DNA from: Absidia repens
Taxonomy: Eukaryota > Mucoromycota > Mucoromycetes > Mucorales > Cunninghamellaceae
Reading direction: 5' to 3'
NCBI GenBank assembly: GCA_002105175.1
Contig: MCGE01000007.1
Coordinates: 1,116,001-1,180,000 of the forward strand
Length of the DNA: 64,000 bases
The notes under the pieces are model-generated. The model made no database searches, was not told the origin of the DNA, and worked only from the letters and a program-made list of their open reading frames with translations. The position numbers and the translations under genes are program-made. This document shows, one piece after another, positions 33,489 through 46,440 of this stretch (its first letter is position 1; each line of letters opens with the position of its first letter).

Positions 33489-36400
33489 ATGGAAGAAAAC
33501 AGACCTACTTTGACAACCTTTGATTTCAACACACCTGACGTAGAACTTGGTAATGAAAATATCCTCTCCAAACTATATGGCAAAGTGAAAACTGTTGTAT
33601 CCCATACTGGTGGTGGTGATTATGACGATTCTTCTGGTATACAGGAAGATTACTTGATGGAGAATGACCTGCCACGTTCTTGGTATCATACAGCTATACA
33701 TGCACCTGGAACAAACGCCTCTTCAAGCTATGACTTGTCGGCATTCTTACAACCTTCATCTTCCAAACTCACCCTCACTGACACTTCTGAAGTCTCCTCG
33801 GGACCCATTCTGACCAAGAACTCTCTGAACGACAAATTTACCTCGCCTTCTGGAAGTGTGGAAAATATTACTTCACAGCAAACACCTCGAAACCTGATGC
33901 TTTGTTCTCCTTCGGATATTGATCGTGCTTTCCCTACAACTAGTCCAGCCCCTACATTGTCGGCCACTGTCAAAGCTCCAGCTACTGCTAGTGTAATCAT
34001 CACCACAGCTACAGCTCAAACATCAGCAAGCACTTCAACAGCATCATCGGTGGGCGACCATAGTAGTAGCAACAACAGCAGTAGCAACCACGACAATACC
34101 CTTCACCTACCCCATCCTCCTTCTTCCAACAGCAACGATCATGTCCATTTCTCTCCTTCACCTACGCGTCCATTATCAGATATGGAAGATGACTCAACTT
34201 CAACGCCACCACTACCGACCATGTCAACAAGCGTCGGAAGTAACCTGACTTTACCTATGACCAAATCGAAATCTGTGGACAGCGATACCCAATCCATTGC
34301 CACCAACTTCTCCATCTCCAACACCAATTCTCTAGGCAAGATCATGGCACGTTTAAGGGGTCAAAAAAGTGACAAGGAATTTTGGATGCCTGATGAACAG
34401 TGCAAAGTAAGTTACTATCACATAAGACAATAACAAAATATTTCGAACCATATTCTCATATTTTTTTTTCTCTTGCTTCTTTTAGGAATGCTACAAATGC
34501 CGGAAACAATTCACTATGTTTAGAAGAAGACATCATTGTCGATTCTGTGGTAAGCAACCCGCTCCTCCCGCTCGAATAAAGAAAGGTGCATCGTTTATTT
34601 ACTAATTCGCTTTATTTCATCTATTTGTGTAGGTCAAATCTTCTGCTCAAAATGCGCAAACCATATCATCCCTGGCAAGGCTTACAATCAAAAAGGTCAG
34701 GTGCGGATCTGCAACTTTTGTTACACGGAACAATGCTTGGACAACAATGGAGATTCTAGTTTCGTCTCAACACCTGCAACTTCTAGGTTTATCCCTTCTC
34801 CTTCATTCAAATACGATTTTCCTGACGACACCAACTCTGACAACACGAATGATCCTATCTCGAATGACACCGAACCATATCAGCCAGTCATACCCTCACA
34901 AAATCCACCCTTGGCAGCACCCATGATGCAAATTCCTACTACTGCAGTGAAAAAGCCATCAAACGCAAATTATGGCAATGAAAACTCTACAACTCTTGCT
35001 TTGGAAATAGGTGATCATGATGCATTATCACTTTTGAACGATAGTCGAAACCGATACCATCCTCATTATCATCAACTTCACCATCATCATCCCACAGGAG
35101 GAGGAGGAACTCAATGGCCATCGACAACGCCAGCAAATCACAATGGGAGTCCTGCACCGTCATCTTCTGGAACTCCAAATGGCGTATTACGTACAAGACG
35201 GGGATCAGTGCCCACTGGTGGTGCTAATGGTGGTGTTGGTGGCGAAACGGAACCTGGTGGCTTGAAAAGGTTTTTAGACGCCGGAACGTCTTTGCTCAAT
35301 TCAAGGTCTCGGTCTAACACGATAACATCTCTAGGTGGTGCAGATGAATCCAAACTCTCACCTCGGCGTGGATCCAATGGTTTGATTCGTGGGACCTCCT
35401 CTCCATCCACTTCAGCAGGACAACAACAACAACAGCAACAACAACAGGGATGTTACATGGATCATGGGGGTGGTATAGCGGTGACTGAAAATGCGTTATC
35501 TCCATTTTTCTGTCGGGATAATGGTGGCAATGAAGGCGAGCATGGGTATGGCCATTTACACTATCATCACCAAGATATTGACGCCGTCCATGACAGCAGC
35601 AACAATTGCGATCAATGGCATCGACCTAGTAGTGCACTTGGCGGAACATGGCTCACTCACAGCAACTCATATTCCACTCCATTTCGGTACGGCCATTCAT
35701 CATCAACAACAACGGGGAAACAACAATTGGCACCGGATCATACATCTCCATCCACCGGTAGTGACAACGAGTCATATGATGTCCAACTTCGAGCCAAACG
35801 AACAGCAGAATTACGGGGGGATATTACACCTCTGCGGAAAGGATCGTATTCATCTTTACGACGACAAAGCACAAGCAATAGCATGGGAACCCGTGGGCGG
35901 AAGAGGGAACGGCGTGGCACCTTTTTGCAAGTGAATACTGCGCCATTGGGCAAACCAGATGGCGGCACTCGGGAAAATTGGTCACCAAACTCACTTTTGT
36001 ATCCCTATTCTGCTTACGAAGTGAATGGGGGCGGTGGTGCTGGTGCTGGTGCTGGTGGTACGAACTCTCCTATTGGTTTGATGGACACATTGCTACCTTC
36101 TGCAACTACATCTGGACCATTGACTACTTTACCGGTGTTTGGCAACAATAGCAGCAACAGCAACAATATCAGCGAAGAACAGCAACTAGCGCAGGATATT
36201 AAAGCGAAACTACTGACAGCAAGGCATCGACGGGTATCAGCACCTACATCCAATACGGAACTTAGCTACAGTGCGTTGGGACATGCACGGAAACTTCTAC
36301 GACAACTGATGGACGAAACAAATCTTTGTGATTTACCGGATGCAATGAAGGCAGAATGGGAAACGGTGATCATGCAGTTGCTTATCAAGATGACGGGACT

Positions 36401-39400
36401 TGTGCAGCCAGACGTGCGTGCAGGCGATGATATGGATGTGCGGCATTATGTCAAGATCAAGAAAATCCCTGGGGGACTGCCTTCGGATAGTTTTTACGTC
36501 AAAGGGGTGATGTGCTCAAAAAACGTGGCTCACAAGCGCATGGCAAGAAATATTGCTGAACCTCGCATTCTGATCTTACTCTTCTCCTTGGATTATTCGC
36601 GCGTGGAAATGGAGAACCAGTTGTTATCTATCAAACCGGTGATCTCGCAAGAACGTCAACACATCAGCAAATTAGTGGGTCGGATCATTGCACTACGGCC
36701 ATCGTTGTTATTGGTGAAATCCACAGTGTCTCGTTTGGCTCTTGAAATCTTGCTGGAGGCCAACATTCCGGTGGTCCACAATGTCAAATACAGTGTGATT
36801 GAAGCCGTGGCGCGGTGTACACAGGCAAGTGTTGTCACATCCGTGGACAAATTGCAAGGTGATATCTTTTTTGGTCAATGTGGCTCGTTTGAAATCCGAA
36901 CGTTCCTTCACGAATGGATCCCCAACCGACGGAAAACTTTATTGGTGTTTGGTGATTGTGCCCCTGAATTGGGTGGTACCATTGTTTTGCGAGGCGGCAC
37001 GGAAGAAACTCTGAAAACAGTCAAGACGGTGATGGATTTTATGGTCTTTGTTGTGCACAACCTGAAATTGGAAACGGCGCTTTTACGGGACTCATTTGCG
37101 AAAAATCGTGGACTTGAACGGTGTCAAATTGCTCTCAATAGTGACGACAAGGACGCATCACTGGCAGCCTCTACTTATGGTACCAACGCCAATAGCCCCG
37201 CAAATGATCTCAAGTCGGATGGTAGCGGATTTGGTTCCGGTGGAAATGCTGGCGGCGATGATCAAGATAGTGTTGGCAATGGAAATGCGGATAGCAACAA
37301 CGATGGTAGGATGCTCAGATCACCAACAAATGGATCGGATGCGTTACATGCTTTCCTGAAAGTGTATCGGGATACTGTTTTATCGGCGTCTCAGTATGTG
37401 GTCTTTCCTCCGCCTTACTTATTGACCAAACTCAAAGACACACAAGACAAGCTGAATGAACTTGGTAAAGAAGCGGAATCAACTCCACATCAAGGCTCCC
37501 TCCCTGCTATGTTGGCGGTCTCTCCAACCCGTGGAACCTTTGGGCGGCATCCTGGTGAAGGTGGTCCACATGGTGGTGCTAGCGGTGCTGGTCATCCATC
37601 TCTCCCATTGGCTTCATATTCGTCTTCAGTCATGCTTGGATCAAAGTACGAATTACTGGTCGCCAAGCAACATCAATTGAACCGTGCTTGGGATGCATAT
37701 TTGCGTGAAAGCCCGGATTATGTCAGCCCATTTTATCATCAAAACATTGTGGTGCTCTATTCTAATGTGTGCTCGGAGACGACAATGCCTTGCTACGGTC
37801 CACAGATTAGGGTGTTCGAATACTATCGGTACCCTTCTGATATCCCTCTTGGCCAGTATTTGATGGATCTTTTTGCTGATGCCCTGGAACCTTGTCCTTC
37901 TTCTATGTGTGACTATCCAACAATGAACCATTATTTGTCGTATGCGCATGGGGATGCACGGGTGAATGTCATGACACAACACTTTGATTGTCCCGTTGCC
38001 GGAATGAACGACAAATTATTGATGTGGAGCTACTGCAAGGTATGCGAAAAAGCGACTCAGGTGGCTCGGGTATCTGAAAATACGTGGAATTACTCGTTTG
38101 GCAAGTTTCTGGAATTGTTTTTGTATCAGCAAGGGGTGCATTGCCGGGCAGACATTTGCCCTCATGAAATGGGTCGTCATCATGTGCGCTACTTTGGTTA
38201 CATGGACTTGTCGGTTGGGTTCCAATACGAGGCAATTGACCTGCTTGAAGTATCAGCCCCTCCCACAAAATTATTCATGCTCAGTCAGGTACAGATGGAT
38301 CTCAAGGATGCGGAGCTGAAACTGTTACGAACCAAAATCAACAAATTTTACCAGTCGATCATCGAACGCAACAAGGCCTTTCCTTATGATTTGGTGGATC
38401 CCCGACAACTGGACGAGTGCAAAGCAGAGGTGGAGGAACTATCGGATCGTAGCCAGGGGACGAAGAAAAAGGTGCTACAAATCTTGCAAAATATTTATGC
38501 GACGACAGCCAAAAGCGACACATTGACGATCAACTGGGTGCGACGAATTCTTTACCAGGAAGTGGCGGAATGGGAACTGGAATACACGGATCTGATACGA
38601 CACTATATACTTTTTGAACGAGAACTGCGGAAAATCACGGCCAGTCAGCTTCGAAAAATGTTTCCAGCGGATACCACAAATGCAGCATTGGAGTCATCTA
38701 CCGGTGAAGGTGATCTAGTCGGAAATGAAAGGATTAAACTCTCTTCTGAAACTACAGATTTGCCTCTACTTGGAATTGCTTTAGACGGCGATGATGAAAA
38801 AACGGTGATTGGATACACTTTAAAGGATGTCACCACAGGACCTTACTCAATGAATACACCTCCATCCACATTACCACAGCTTTCTAGCTCTCCCAGTAGC
38901 TTTCCTGACCTTGCTGACATATTGGCGGAATATCATGACGACGATGATGACAGCAGTACTAATGACGAAACCTATGATAACGGGTCTGAAAAATCACCAT
39001 CAAGTCATCCATCCTTGTTACGACCTCGTATTCGACGTCAACTCTCACGTGAGCTCAACCGGGAACTTCAGCTTCGATTTAGGGTATCTGATGGTAAAGA
39101 AGAACAGCTCCCACTGCCGATAAAAACACCTGGACCAACAGCAGCTGCAATGACACCATCGCGTATTCCTATTCCAAATATCAACATTAGTAGCACTAGT
39201 CGACCACAACTATCACCGCCAATTTATGATACTTTGGAAACAAGCACCCTCAACCCTCGATTGATCATTTCTGCTGGGGGTAACAGAATACCTATGGCGC
39301 CTTTGAAGGTACCTTCTTCGTTTGAACTCAATGTAACTACACCTGGACTTCGCATAATGCACAACAACAAGGACTCCGTGGCTCATCGGAATGTTTGCGG

Positions 39401-41639
39401 TATGGAAAAATGGATTTACGTGCCGAACGAAACACGGATTTGTGTCCCAACACCACAGCAACCCAATCGAGTGAATCAAGCAACAAACGAGCCACCCGTT
39501 TTTATGCAGCAACTACATCGAAAACACCGACAGTCATCACATGACGAAGACCAATACCATGGCGGATTACAGACCCAAAGTTTGCAGCACATCCCATCCA
39601 TGTTTAAATCACAGTATGCCAACAATGACTCTGGGCGACGAGCTCTTGGAAGTATTCGACGACGAACAACAGCACCCAGTAACAACAACAAAGATCTGAC
39701 ACCGGGAGAAGGATTTGGTGGCGGGACAACCATGGGTCGACCTGGATCTAGACAGCAACAAGGACCGTTCAAGTCAAGACTCCCTCGGAAGAAAACGTAC
39801 ATCCAAGTATACACGCAAGCAAATGATCTGGTTAAGGAAGACATGGACGACGAATTTCTGGTCAGTGATTTGGATGATCTTGGAGATTTGGACACTACCG
39901 ACAACAACGAAAATGACACCGCCAGGAAAAGCACAAGTAGCCATATCAACAACAACACTAGCACCAGCAGTGGACCGGCTCGGGGTAAGGGAAAGCTATT
40001 CAGCACCGGTAAGAAGACGCCATTATTGTTACCAATGCCACGCAAGGATACAGGTATGGACTTGCAGAAACTAGCAGAGATGAACAACAGCGGCAAAAAT
40101 CCCCTGGAGGAACCCATGGATTACTTCTCACCTCAAGCACCGTATTATGGCACATCCGGAACCAGTCCCAGTCCTGTTGTAGATAAGGAACGCATCAACC
40201 AATCAGTAGCTGCAGCACTCGCATCGGTACCACAAACACCATTGTCCATGGGATCGATGTTTTCATCGACTTCTGTGGGTAGTCGACCTTTATCTATGCT
40301 AGAACGCTTGGACACAGGACCATGTAGTAGCGGCGGCGGTGGCAGTAGCAGCAATAATTCAAATGCGGATGTGAACGATAATCAACTTCCTTTGGCATCT
40401 GATCTTCTCTCATCACCGGCAGCAACATCTGCTAGTGGTAATTCCTCATCCAAAGCCACACCATCTTTGAACAACAACAACATGACACAGAAGAGCGACA
40501 GCAATAACAACAAAAACAACAACAGTGCCGACATGGATGATCAACCCGCTGGGAAACTTCCCCGAAATGCTTTGATTGAAAGATCTGTTCGGCGGGCGAT
40601 TGATTTGGAAGACGTCAAACATGCGGAAAAGTCCTCTTTTATGAAAACCATCACCAATTTCTTGACTGATAATGGTACTGACAACCTTTTACCTCTGGAG
40701 AACCCAATGTAAGTGCGGAAAAAAAAATATGCATGCACCCCACTTTATTATATGTGATTCTCATTAACCAGGAATTGTTAGGAACCCGATGGAACATGTA
40801 TTGCCTGATTCGTTCGTAGTTGTGCGTGAGGATGAACCTAGTACCATCATTGCGTATACCCTCAGCTGTGATGATTATCTGAAGAAAATGAAAGAAATGC
40901 GAACCTCCAAAAAGACAACTCCCGCGACAACTGGAGCAGACACTCATTCACTCTCTGATGATACAAATACCATTGCGGAATCCTTTGATGATATTACGTT
41001 GGATCAATCCGTGACAACTACCGCACTGCCAAACAATACAACATCCACCATCACCAATACTACTGATAATGAAATGACCAAAGCGAATATACAAGAAACT
41101 TTATTACGGGAATCTGGAAGTCATATGCGATATAGTAAGGGTTTTGTGATGGAAAAACTGGGCTGTCTCTCTTTTTTTTTTCGTTGAGGAGCTCATCTCT
41201 CTTTGCTTTTTTTTTTCTGCATAGATTTCTCGGATGGCACCACAAAGTTCTTTTGCAAATCCTTCTTTACTGAACAATTCGATGCTCTTCGACGGCAATG
41301 CGGATGTGATGAAACCTACATACTATCATTGGCCAGCTGTCTCAAGTGGGATCCAGTAGGGGGAAAGTCAGGGTCAGCATTTCTGAAAACAAAAGGTAAT
41401 ATATATATATATATATATGAAACGATAAAAAAGTGTGAAGGATGATTTCATTGATTTTTTTTTTTTTTTTTTTTCACTAGATGATAGACTTTTGATGAAG
41501 CAGATGTCTCGATTTGAACTGGATGCGTTTTTGGGATTTGCACCGGGTTATTTCCAATACTTATCAAAAGCATTTTTCACAGAGGTAAACCCGATCATCT
41601 CAAATAAATGACGATTTATGACTGACTAATCTTTCTTTT

Positions 41640-41687
<48 letters not shown>

Positions 41688-42530
41688 CTTCCTACTGTGT
41701 TGGCAAAAATATTCGGATTTTACAGTATCGGCTACAAAAACTCAAGTACCGGGAAATCTATGCGGATGGATGTTTTGGTGATGGAAAATCTTTTTTATCA
41801 GCGGAACGTGAAGAAGGTAAAAATTTTGACTTCTATTTTGACCTTTGTTCACATATACATATATATTACTTTTTTTTTTTAGGTGTTTGATTTAAAAGGA
41901 TCGATGCGGAACCGGCATGTTCAATCCACTGGCAAGGAAGATGAAGTGTTACTAGATGAAAACTTGGTAGAACGTAAGGAAGAACAATATGATTAAATAT
42001 ATGATGCTGTTGGCTAAAGTACGCTTACCCCCATAGTCATTTTCCAATCACCATTATTCATTCGAGCCCATTCCAAAGAAATACTACGTAGCTCACTTCA
42101 TAACGACACTTTGTTCTTATCTGGTCGAAATGTCATGGATTATTCGCTGCTAGTGGGCATAGATGAAGAACGTCATGAATTGGTGGTTGGTATCGTTGGT
42201 AAGTAAAAACAATGATATACTATTATTTTATTTATTTGGATGAAATTATTTATGATTATCATTATGATTATTTTTTGACACATTGTAGATTTCATCAGGA
42301 CATTTACGTGGGACAAAAAATTGGAAAGCTGGGTGAAGGAATCTGTCTTTTTGGGCGGTGGTGGCAAGGAACCTACAATTGTATCACCAAGACTCTATCG
42401 CCTACGGTTTCGCGCGGCAATGGAAAGGTATTTCTTGATGGTGCCAGACGTTTGGGCCTTGGCAAGACAAAATAGATTATCTTATCCAACCACTTATCAT
42501 CACCATCACAATGAAGACAACTCTCCCTGA
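33489..42530 (+). CDS. FAB1: 1-phosphatidylinositol-3-phosphate 5-kinase (Fab1/PIKfyve)
   Basis: Ten exons: 33489-34406, 34486-34549, 34633-40708, 40782-41134, 41225-41395, 41481-41584, 41688-41816, 41883-41973, 42037-42198, 42289-42530. All phases fit, giving 2769 residues. A Ser/Thr-rich N-terminus leads to a FYVE zinc finger (about 307-360) with ECYKCRKQF, the PI3P-binding [10 protein letters not shown] and [12 protein letters not shown]-1/Cpn60-like domain (about 950-1140) includes [19 protein letters not shown]. The C-terminal PIPK kinase (about 2355-2750) has [12 protein letters not shown] and [14 protein letters not shown]. The enzyme makes PI(3,5)P2 on endosome/vacuole membranes. It is longer than yeast Fab1 because of low-complexity linkers (Gln, Asn, Ser, Gly runs). 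An ORF start upstream of 33489 would need TTG, so the ATG is used. Intron 6 ends in a 45-base T-run. Confidence 0.97.
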
Positions 42531-42674
42531 TTATGCGAAAAAAAAAGGAAAGGCGGATCGATGGTATTGTTGTATTATTAGTTTAGCTGTTCACTTCTTT
42601 GATTGCTATTATCTCTATTTATATACTTGTATTTATATAGTTAGTTTTGATTTGTCTGGGTATTGTTTGAATTC

Positions 42675-42680
42675 AATAAA
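42675..42680 (+). terminator. Putative polyadenylation signal of FAB1
   Basis: AATAAA followed by another AATAAA-like overlap, about 145 bases past the stop. Confidence 0.5.
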
Positions 42681-43019
42681 TAAACGCTCTGGCGCTCCGC
42701 TGGAGCTTTTAGAAATCTTTCGATTTATTGGGTGTCAGAGTTTTTATTTTATTTTATTAAAGTGTGGGTTTTGATGGGAATGGATTAGAGCCTCCGCAAT
42801 TTCGCACTTTGGCGGGCGGACCCTTGGGGCCTCACCGTCGTGCTCAGCACATCGTCAATGGGTACTTTTTTGTGTGTGGTCGAAAAACAGGATGACTGAA
42901 TCATTCGCACTCCGCCTCGCATGGATTTAATTTTTTCTCTTGACCCCTTTTTTTTTTTTTTCTTCTTCCTCTTTCTTTTCTGTTTTTTTTAGAACATTAA
43001 CTTCAACGGTACAATTAGT

Positions 43020-43260
43020 GATCTTGGATTAATGGTTAGAACTTGAATCAGGGGCCTTTGGAAAAGTGCATTGCAAACACCATGGGGAAACCCTTCCATT
43101 CTGGATTCGTGATCTTTGACCGTCATCAAATTAGCATTCATTTTTGAATAGTGTCATTAGCTCAGCTTAGCGTTAGTTGTCATAGTTTATATTGCATCTA
43201 TATCAGAATTAAACATTTCTCGTCTTTTTACCATTATTCTCTTTTATGCCTTTCATTGTC
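43020..43260 (-). repeat. Dispersed repeat family, inverted copy
   Basis: Reverse-oriented core: TAGTGATCTTGGATTAATGG, then CACCATGGGGAAACCCTTCC and ATTCTGGATTCGTGATC, with TTAGCTCAGCTTAGCGTTAG downstream. It is more diverged than the forward copies. Confidence 0.5.
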
Positions 43261-43761
43261 TCGCTGAATGGGCATGGCATATGTACGTGGAAAAACAGAA
43301 CCGATGTGTGTGTGTGTGAGGGGGGTGGGGGTTATGGGTAGGAAAAAAAAACGTAACAGCGATATGGATACGGTGACGTGAGTGGAGGAAATGGATGAAT
43401 ACTTCAAAGTCATAGATGATTATCTTAGATTGTTATTTTAGATAAGGGTTTACCGCTCTTTGTTTTTAATATATTAATTGTCTTTAATACTATTCAATAA
43501 AACAAAAAAAATTGGTGACAGATGAATCTTTGATTATCTGAACTACGGGGTTGTGAATTGTGTAGATATGGGTACAAGGGAAGCGTTTGTGATATGTAAA
43601 TTTGGAGTTTGGGGGGTGTCTATTATGTTATGGCGGGGAGAAGATATAGGGAGGGTGGGCATGAATTTTGTGTCATCTCTTTCAACGCACTTCACACTTC
43701 ACATACTACTCTTTGTACACAAATATCCCTCTTTGAAGCAATTCTCACAAAGTCTTTTTTT

Positions 43762-43798
<37 letters not shown>

Positions 43799-43916
43799 AA
43801 ATGATAAAACATATAAGGTTTTGATTTAATACAGACAATAAAAGAAAAGAGTCAGGTACAACATTTTATTTTATTCACAAGATCAAAACAAAACAAAAGA
43901 AACTAATACTACATAA

Positions 43917-43951
<35 letters not shown>

Positions 43952-43952
43952 A
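43917..43952. repeat. (CA)n(TA)n microsatellite
   Basis: Roughly six CA units followed by about eleven TA units, in the 3' flank of the low-complexity coiled-coil gene. Confidence 0.85.
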
Positions 43953-43958
43953 ACTAAA

Positions 43959-45968
43959 CTACATGAATAATCCCGGATTGTCGCCATGATTTGGATGGAA
44001 GGGGAGGTAGGGTGGATGGAAAGACGATGGGATGGGTAATGGTGGCCTGTGACGTTGAAGATGATGCGGATAAGTGGCTGCCGAGGCCGAGTTCGGTGGG
44101 AGGCCAGCACGAAACCGAGTAGCAGAGCCAGCGGATGAATGGCTGTTTGGTGGTGGCTGGTCTGGCGGCTGATGGGATAATGATGACGATGACGATGACG
44201 ATGGCGGTGGCTGCTGCTGCTGCTGTTGTTGTTGTTTTTGTTGTTGCTGTTGTTGCTGTTGCTGTGATGATAACGAAGAGCTGGGTGAAACAAACGAAGG
44301 ATGACGACGTTTGTCTCGACTGCTCAATGATGATGTGGGCGGAAAGGTATATGAAGAGAGTGGAGGCATTAGTTGCTGCTGCTGTTGTTGCTGATTGCCG
44401 TCTATACTTCCATATAATCGAGTAGGCGGTGGAAGTGGAGGGAGCATAAAAGGATGTTGTTGATGATGAGGAGGAGGAGGGTGGAGTTGTTGTTGAGTGT
44501 AATAATAGTTCGGATGAGACGACCATGAATAATGGGGTTGTAGCGTCGGTGAATGTCGTTGTTGAGAAGATGGGCCAGGTACATGAGATCGTGTAGGGGG
44601 TCGTTCTTTATACTGATGTCGAGATCGGTGTGGTTGTTGTAATGCACTATCATCTTCACTATCGGTTGTATCATTGGATGAAGAGCTGGATAACGAACCA
44701 AGAGTGCCATGATGACGACGATGATGCGTTCTTCCATTTCGTTTATGTTTTACCTTGCTGGGTCCACCGTGATCGCTTTCATCTTCAACGGCTGAATGGT
44801 AATCATTTTGTTGTTGCTGCTGGTGATTGGGCGAAATTGGTAAGCTTGTTGTTGTGGAAGAGGAGGATGTAAAGCTATGAGGCCGACGTTGGTGCTGTCC
44901 CTTTGTTCGAGATGTTCCTTTGTCGCTACCGACACTTGATTGCCGTTCTGCTGATTTGGACCGATACCGCCTGTGACGTTGATGATCTTCCTCTTGGTCT
45001 TTCAGTTGCTGAGAGAAAAACGCTAATTGCTGTCCAGTTTTCTCAATCTCGTCTAGCATTTTTTGTTCAAGTGCCCGTCGTTCCGTTTCCTTCGCTAGAT
45101 AGGCTAATTTTTCCTGGTGTCGTTCCTGTTGAATTTGTTGTATTTGATCCTTCAATGCGTTCAATGTCAAAAGCCACACCGATGAATCGGGAGCTGAGTC
45201 GTTGGGAGGCGTGCCTGACGACATTTTGCGGGTGGTGGATGGATAAGATGTGATTGATGAGGGGTTGGCGATTTCGTCTGATGAGATCGGTTTTATCGTT
45301 GTTGATGATGATAATGGTTTTGGCTGCTGTTGTTTCACCAAACAAGGTATTCCGACAATAGGATTCGAATTGGATTTGTTATTGTCATGTGGCGAAGAGA
45401 TGATATCAAGTCTTGGTTGTGCTGCTGCTGTTGTTGTTGTCACTGTTTTGTCCGATGACGTTGTCGTCGTCATACCGGCGGTCGTCAGGGGCGATGATGA
45501 TGATGATGATGATGAAGTTTGGTTTCTATCGAAAAAGGACGACAAAGATGTAGTGCTGGTGTCAAAATGAGGAGGTTGTTGTTGTGGTGACGATAATGAC
45601 GATGGGGCTTGTGATTGTACTACAAATCGCGGGTAACTTGTACCGCCGCTTCCGTTCCCTCCTCCGACAACGCCACTGCTACCACGGCCGGCCGTAGTTG
45701 TTGCTGCTTCTGTAACTTTGACCGTATCTGTTGGTGTTGCTGAGGTAGAAGACGACGATGTAGGAGGAGTAGCGCTGGATCTATCGATAAAAATCCCCTG
45801 TTGTGGTTCCACATGTATTCGAGAGATGGCCATTTTCACAGGAATGGGTTGAGCAAGGTGGCCAACCGATCTGATAGTTTGACTATCCTTGCCAAAGGGC
45901 TTCGTAGTTGGACTGGTAATCGCATTAGCTGCTGTTGTAGGGTATGACGATGTTGGTGAAAAGGACAT
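43959..45968 (-). CDS. Low-complexity protein with central coiled coil, function unknown
   Basis: One long minus-strand frame; 669 residues from the ATG at 45968. The frame stays open to 46025 through a TTTTATTTTATTTTATTTTCAG stretch that looks like an intron end in the 5' UTR, so the inner ATG is preferred. The N-terminal third is Ser/Thr/Pro-rich with poly-Ser runs. A charged helical segment at about 265-345 (NALKDQIQQIQQERHQEKLA, RRALEQKMLDEIEKTGQQLA) is predicted by eye to form a coiled coil. An RS/RH-rich section follows, then Gln runs of 9 and 9 residues, His- and Pro-rich stretches, and a C-terminus ending GDNPGLFM. No enzyme or DNA-binding motif is visible. Such composition occurs in scaffold or regulatory proteins. 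The family is not recognised. Confidence 0.7.
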   Translation of the reverse strand: MSFSPTSSYPTTAANAITSPTTKPFGKDSQTIRSVGHLAQPIPVKMAISRIHVEPQQGIFIDRSSATPPTSSSSTSATPTDTVKVTEAATTTAGRGSSGVVGGGNGSGGTSYPRFVVQSQAPSSLSSPQQQPPHFDTSTTSLSSFFDRNQTSSSSSSSSPLTTAGMTTTTSSDKTVTTTTAAAQPRLDIISSPHDNNKSNSNPIVGIPCLVKQQQPKPLSSSTTIKPISSDEIANPSSITSYPSTTRKMSSGTPPNDSAPDSSVWLLTLNALKDQIQQIQQERHQEKLAYLAKETERRALEQKMLDEIEKTGQQLAFFSQQLKDQEEDHQRHRRYRSKSAERQSSVGSDKGTSRTKGQHQRRPHSFTSSSSTTTSLPISPNHQQQQQNDYHSAVEDESDHGGPSKVKHKRNGRTHHRRHHGTLGSLSSSSSNDTTDSEDDSALQQPHRSRHQYKERPPTRSHVPGPSSQQRHSPTLQPHYSWSSHPNYYYTQQQLHPPPPHHQQHPFMLPPLPPPTRLYGSIDGNQQQQQQQLMPPLSSYTFPPTSSLSSRDKRRHPSFVSPSSSLSSQQQQQQQQQKQQQQQQQQPPPSSSSSSSLSHQPPDQPPPNSHSSAGSATRFRAGLPPNSASAATYPHHLQRHRPPLPIPSSFHPPYLPFHPNHGDNPGLFM

Positions 45969-46440
45969 TGCACACCTGAAAATAAAATAAAATAAAATAA
46001 AGAATAAAAGAAGGAAAAAAGTCAAATTATAAATAATTGAACCTGAGGGGTTTTTTATTCGCCCATTACCTTAAAAAGACATTGACCGCAAATCATACAA
46101 TATACAATTACACAAACACTGTAATAAATTTCCATTTCATTCAAAATAAGTACAGTATCATAAAGTTGAAAAAAAAAGTATTTTTATTGGTATCATACAG
46201 GAAAGAAAAAAAAATCAAATAAACAGCAAAGAGAAAGGGGAGAGTAAGAATGAGGAAGAGGGAGGGAGAGAATAGTGGCAAGTAAAAAAATAAACTATAT
46301 ACAACTTGAATATAATGTAGAGTAAAAGGAATAAAAAAAAAAATACAGGGATGTGGGATGTGGAAGATATGTATAATGTATAATGTAACTAGTAAAAATA
46401 AGAGTGTGTGGAGATGGGATGGGGGAGGGGAGGATCATTT
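45969..46440. other. Upstream region of coiled-coil gene / 3' flank of PPR gene
   Basis: Contains the probable 5' UTR intron end at about 45977-46000 (repeated TTTTA on the minus strand), poly-A patches and GA-rich DNA. No further gene. Confidence 0.45.

Larger units (their letters stand above)
42780..43958. other. Spacer 3' of FAB1 with a repeat core
   Basis: No gene. An inverted repeat-family core lies at about 43020-43260. There is a GT/G-rich stretch near 43305-43335, a 30-base A-run at about 43767-43795, and a (CA)n(TA)n microsatellite at 43917-43952 just 3' of the next minus-strand gene. Confidence 0.45.

Noticed and set aside
43954..44526. 190-codon minus-strand frame inside the coiled-coil gene region
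   Set aside because: Alternative frame of the same CAG/TCA-rich low-complexity sequence; the 669-residue frame is longer and contains the ordered coiled coil.
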